From: Silene noctiflora
Lineage: Eukaryota > Streptophyta > Magnoliopsida > Caryophyllales > Caryophyllaceae
Assembly (NCBI GenBank): GCA_009801015.1
Contig: VHZZ01015048.1
Coordinates: forward strand, 4,612 to 28,957
Length of the DNA: 24,346 bases
Reading direction: 5' to 3'
Shown here: positions 24,269 to 24,346 of the stretch, one piece after another
Layout of the letters: the number at the start of each line of letters is the position of its first letter
How positions within the stretch are numbered: the first letter of the stretch is position 1
The notes under the pieces: generated by a model
What the model was told of the DNA's origin: nothing
The model's database searches: none
Seen by the model: the letters and a program-made list of their open reading frames with translations, nothing else
Program-made: the position numbers and the translations under genes

Positions 24269-24346
24269 CACAAGCCCGCATTCCTTATCATTTATCTCGT
24301 TTTAGGCCCATTTGGAGGGAAACTATATATACCCTCTCCTTAATTC

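Noticed and set aside
23568..24271. Overlapping minus-strand ORFs of 79-147 codons over the palindromic array
   Set aside because: GC palindromes leave several frames open at once and the peptides only repeat Pro/Ala/Gly/Arg. Codons with n are included and no domain is recognisable.

Overview
This is a plant nuclear window, almost certainly from a eudicot. It is AT-rich, has long introns with GT..AG borders, and carries plant-type transposons. One gene dominates it: a complete ROS1/DEMETER-like 5-methylcytosine DNA glycosylase on the minus strand. I give no genus; I have only a weak impression of Caryophyllales.

Layout. 1-2639 is the 5' half of a broken Ty1/copia retrotransposon on the minus strand. 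It contains integrase, protease and gag remnants, a primer-binding site and a 303-bp LTR; the LTR carries a perfect five-unit heat-shock element. 2849-4734 is a cluster of a Harbinger-type MITE, a hAT-type element with an 8-bp duplication, and the 3' end of a LINE with a poly(A) tail. 4735-6490 has no ORF. Its only notable feature is an isolated CT-rich, leader-like stretch ending in a splice donor on the plus strand. 6495-19000 is the demethylase gene: 19 coding exons (18185 down to 6919), 5691 nt, 1896 residues. It has a 5' leader with two tiny uORFs and a 3' UTR with an AATAAA signal. Every splice junction I assigned keeps the reading frame. Introns 1 and 12 carry transposons: a Mutator-type MITE, a tRNA-derived SINE-like element and an 867-bp hAT-type element. 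19000-22650 is the upstream flank, AT-rich with a Stowaway MITE and a dispersed 175-180-bp repeat pair. 22655-24346 is repetitive DNA: an LTR-like block starting TGTAACACCCC, then five GC-rich palindromic modules arranged as a higher-order repeat of about 178 bp.

How it fits together. The gene encodes an enzyme that removes methylcytosine, mainly at transposon edges. It sits inside, and carries within itself, the type of CG-rich transposon DNA that is normally methylated. In Arabidopsis, ROS1 expression is set by methylation of a transposon-linked promoter element, so the repeats around this copy are candidates for similar control. That link is inference. The signals I rate highest are the heat-shock element in the copia LTR, the palindromic array with paired changes in its stems, and the 5' leader whose last uORF stop overlaps the main ATG.
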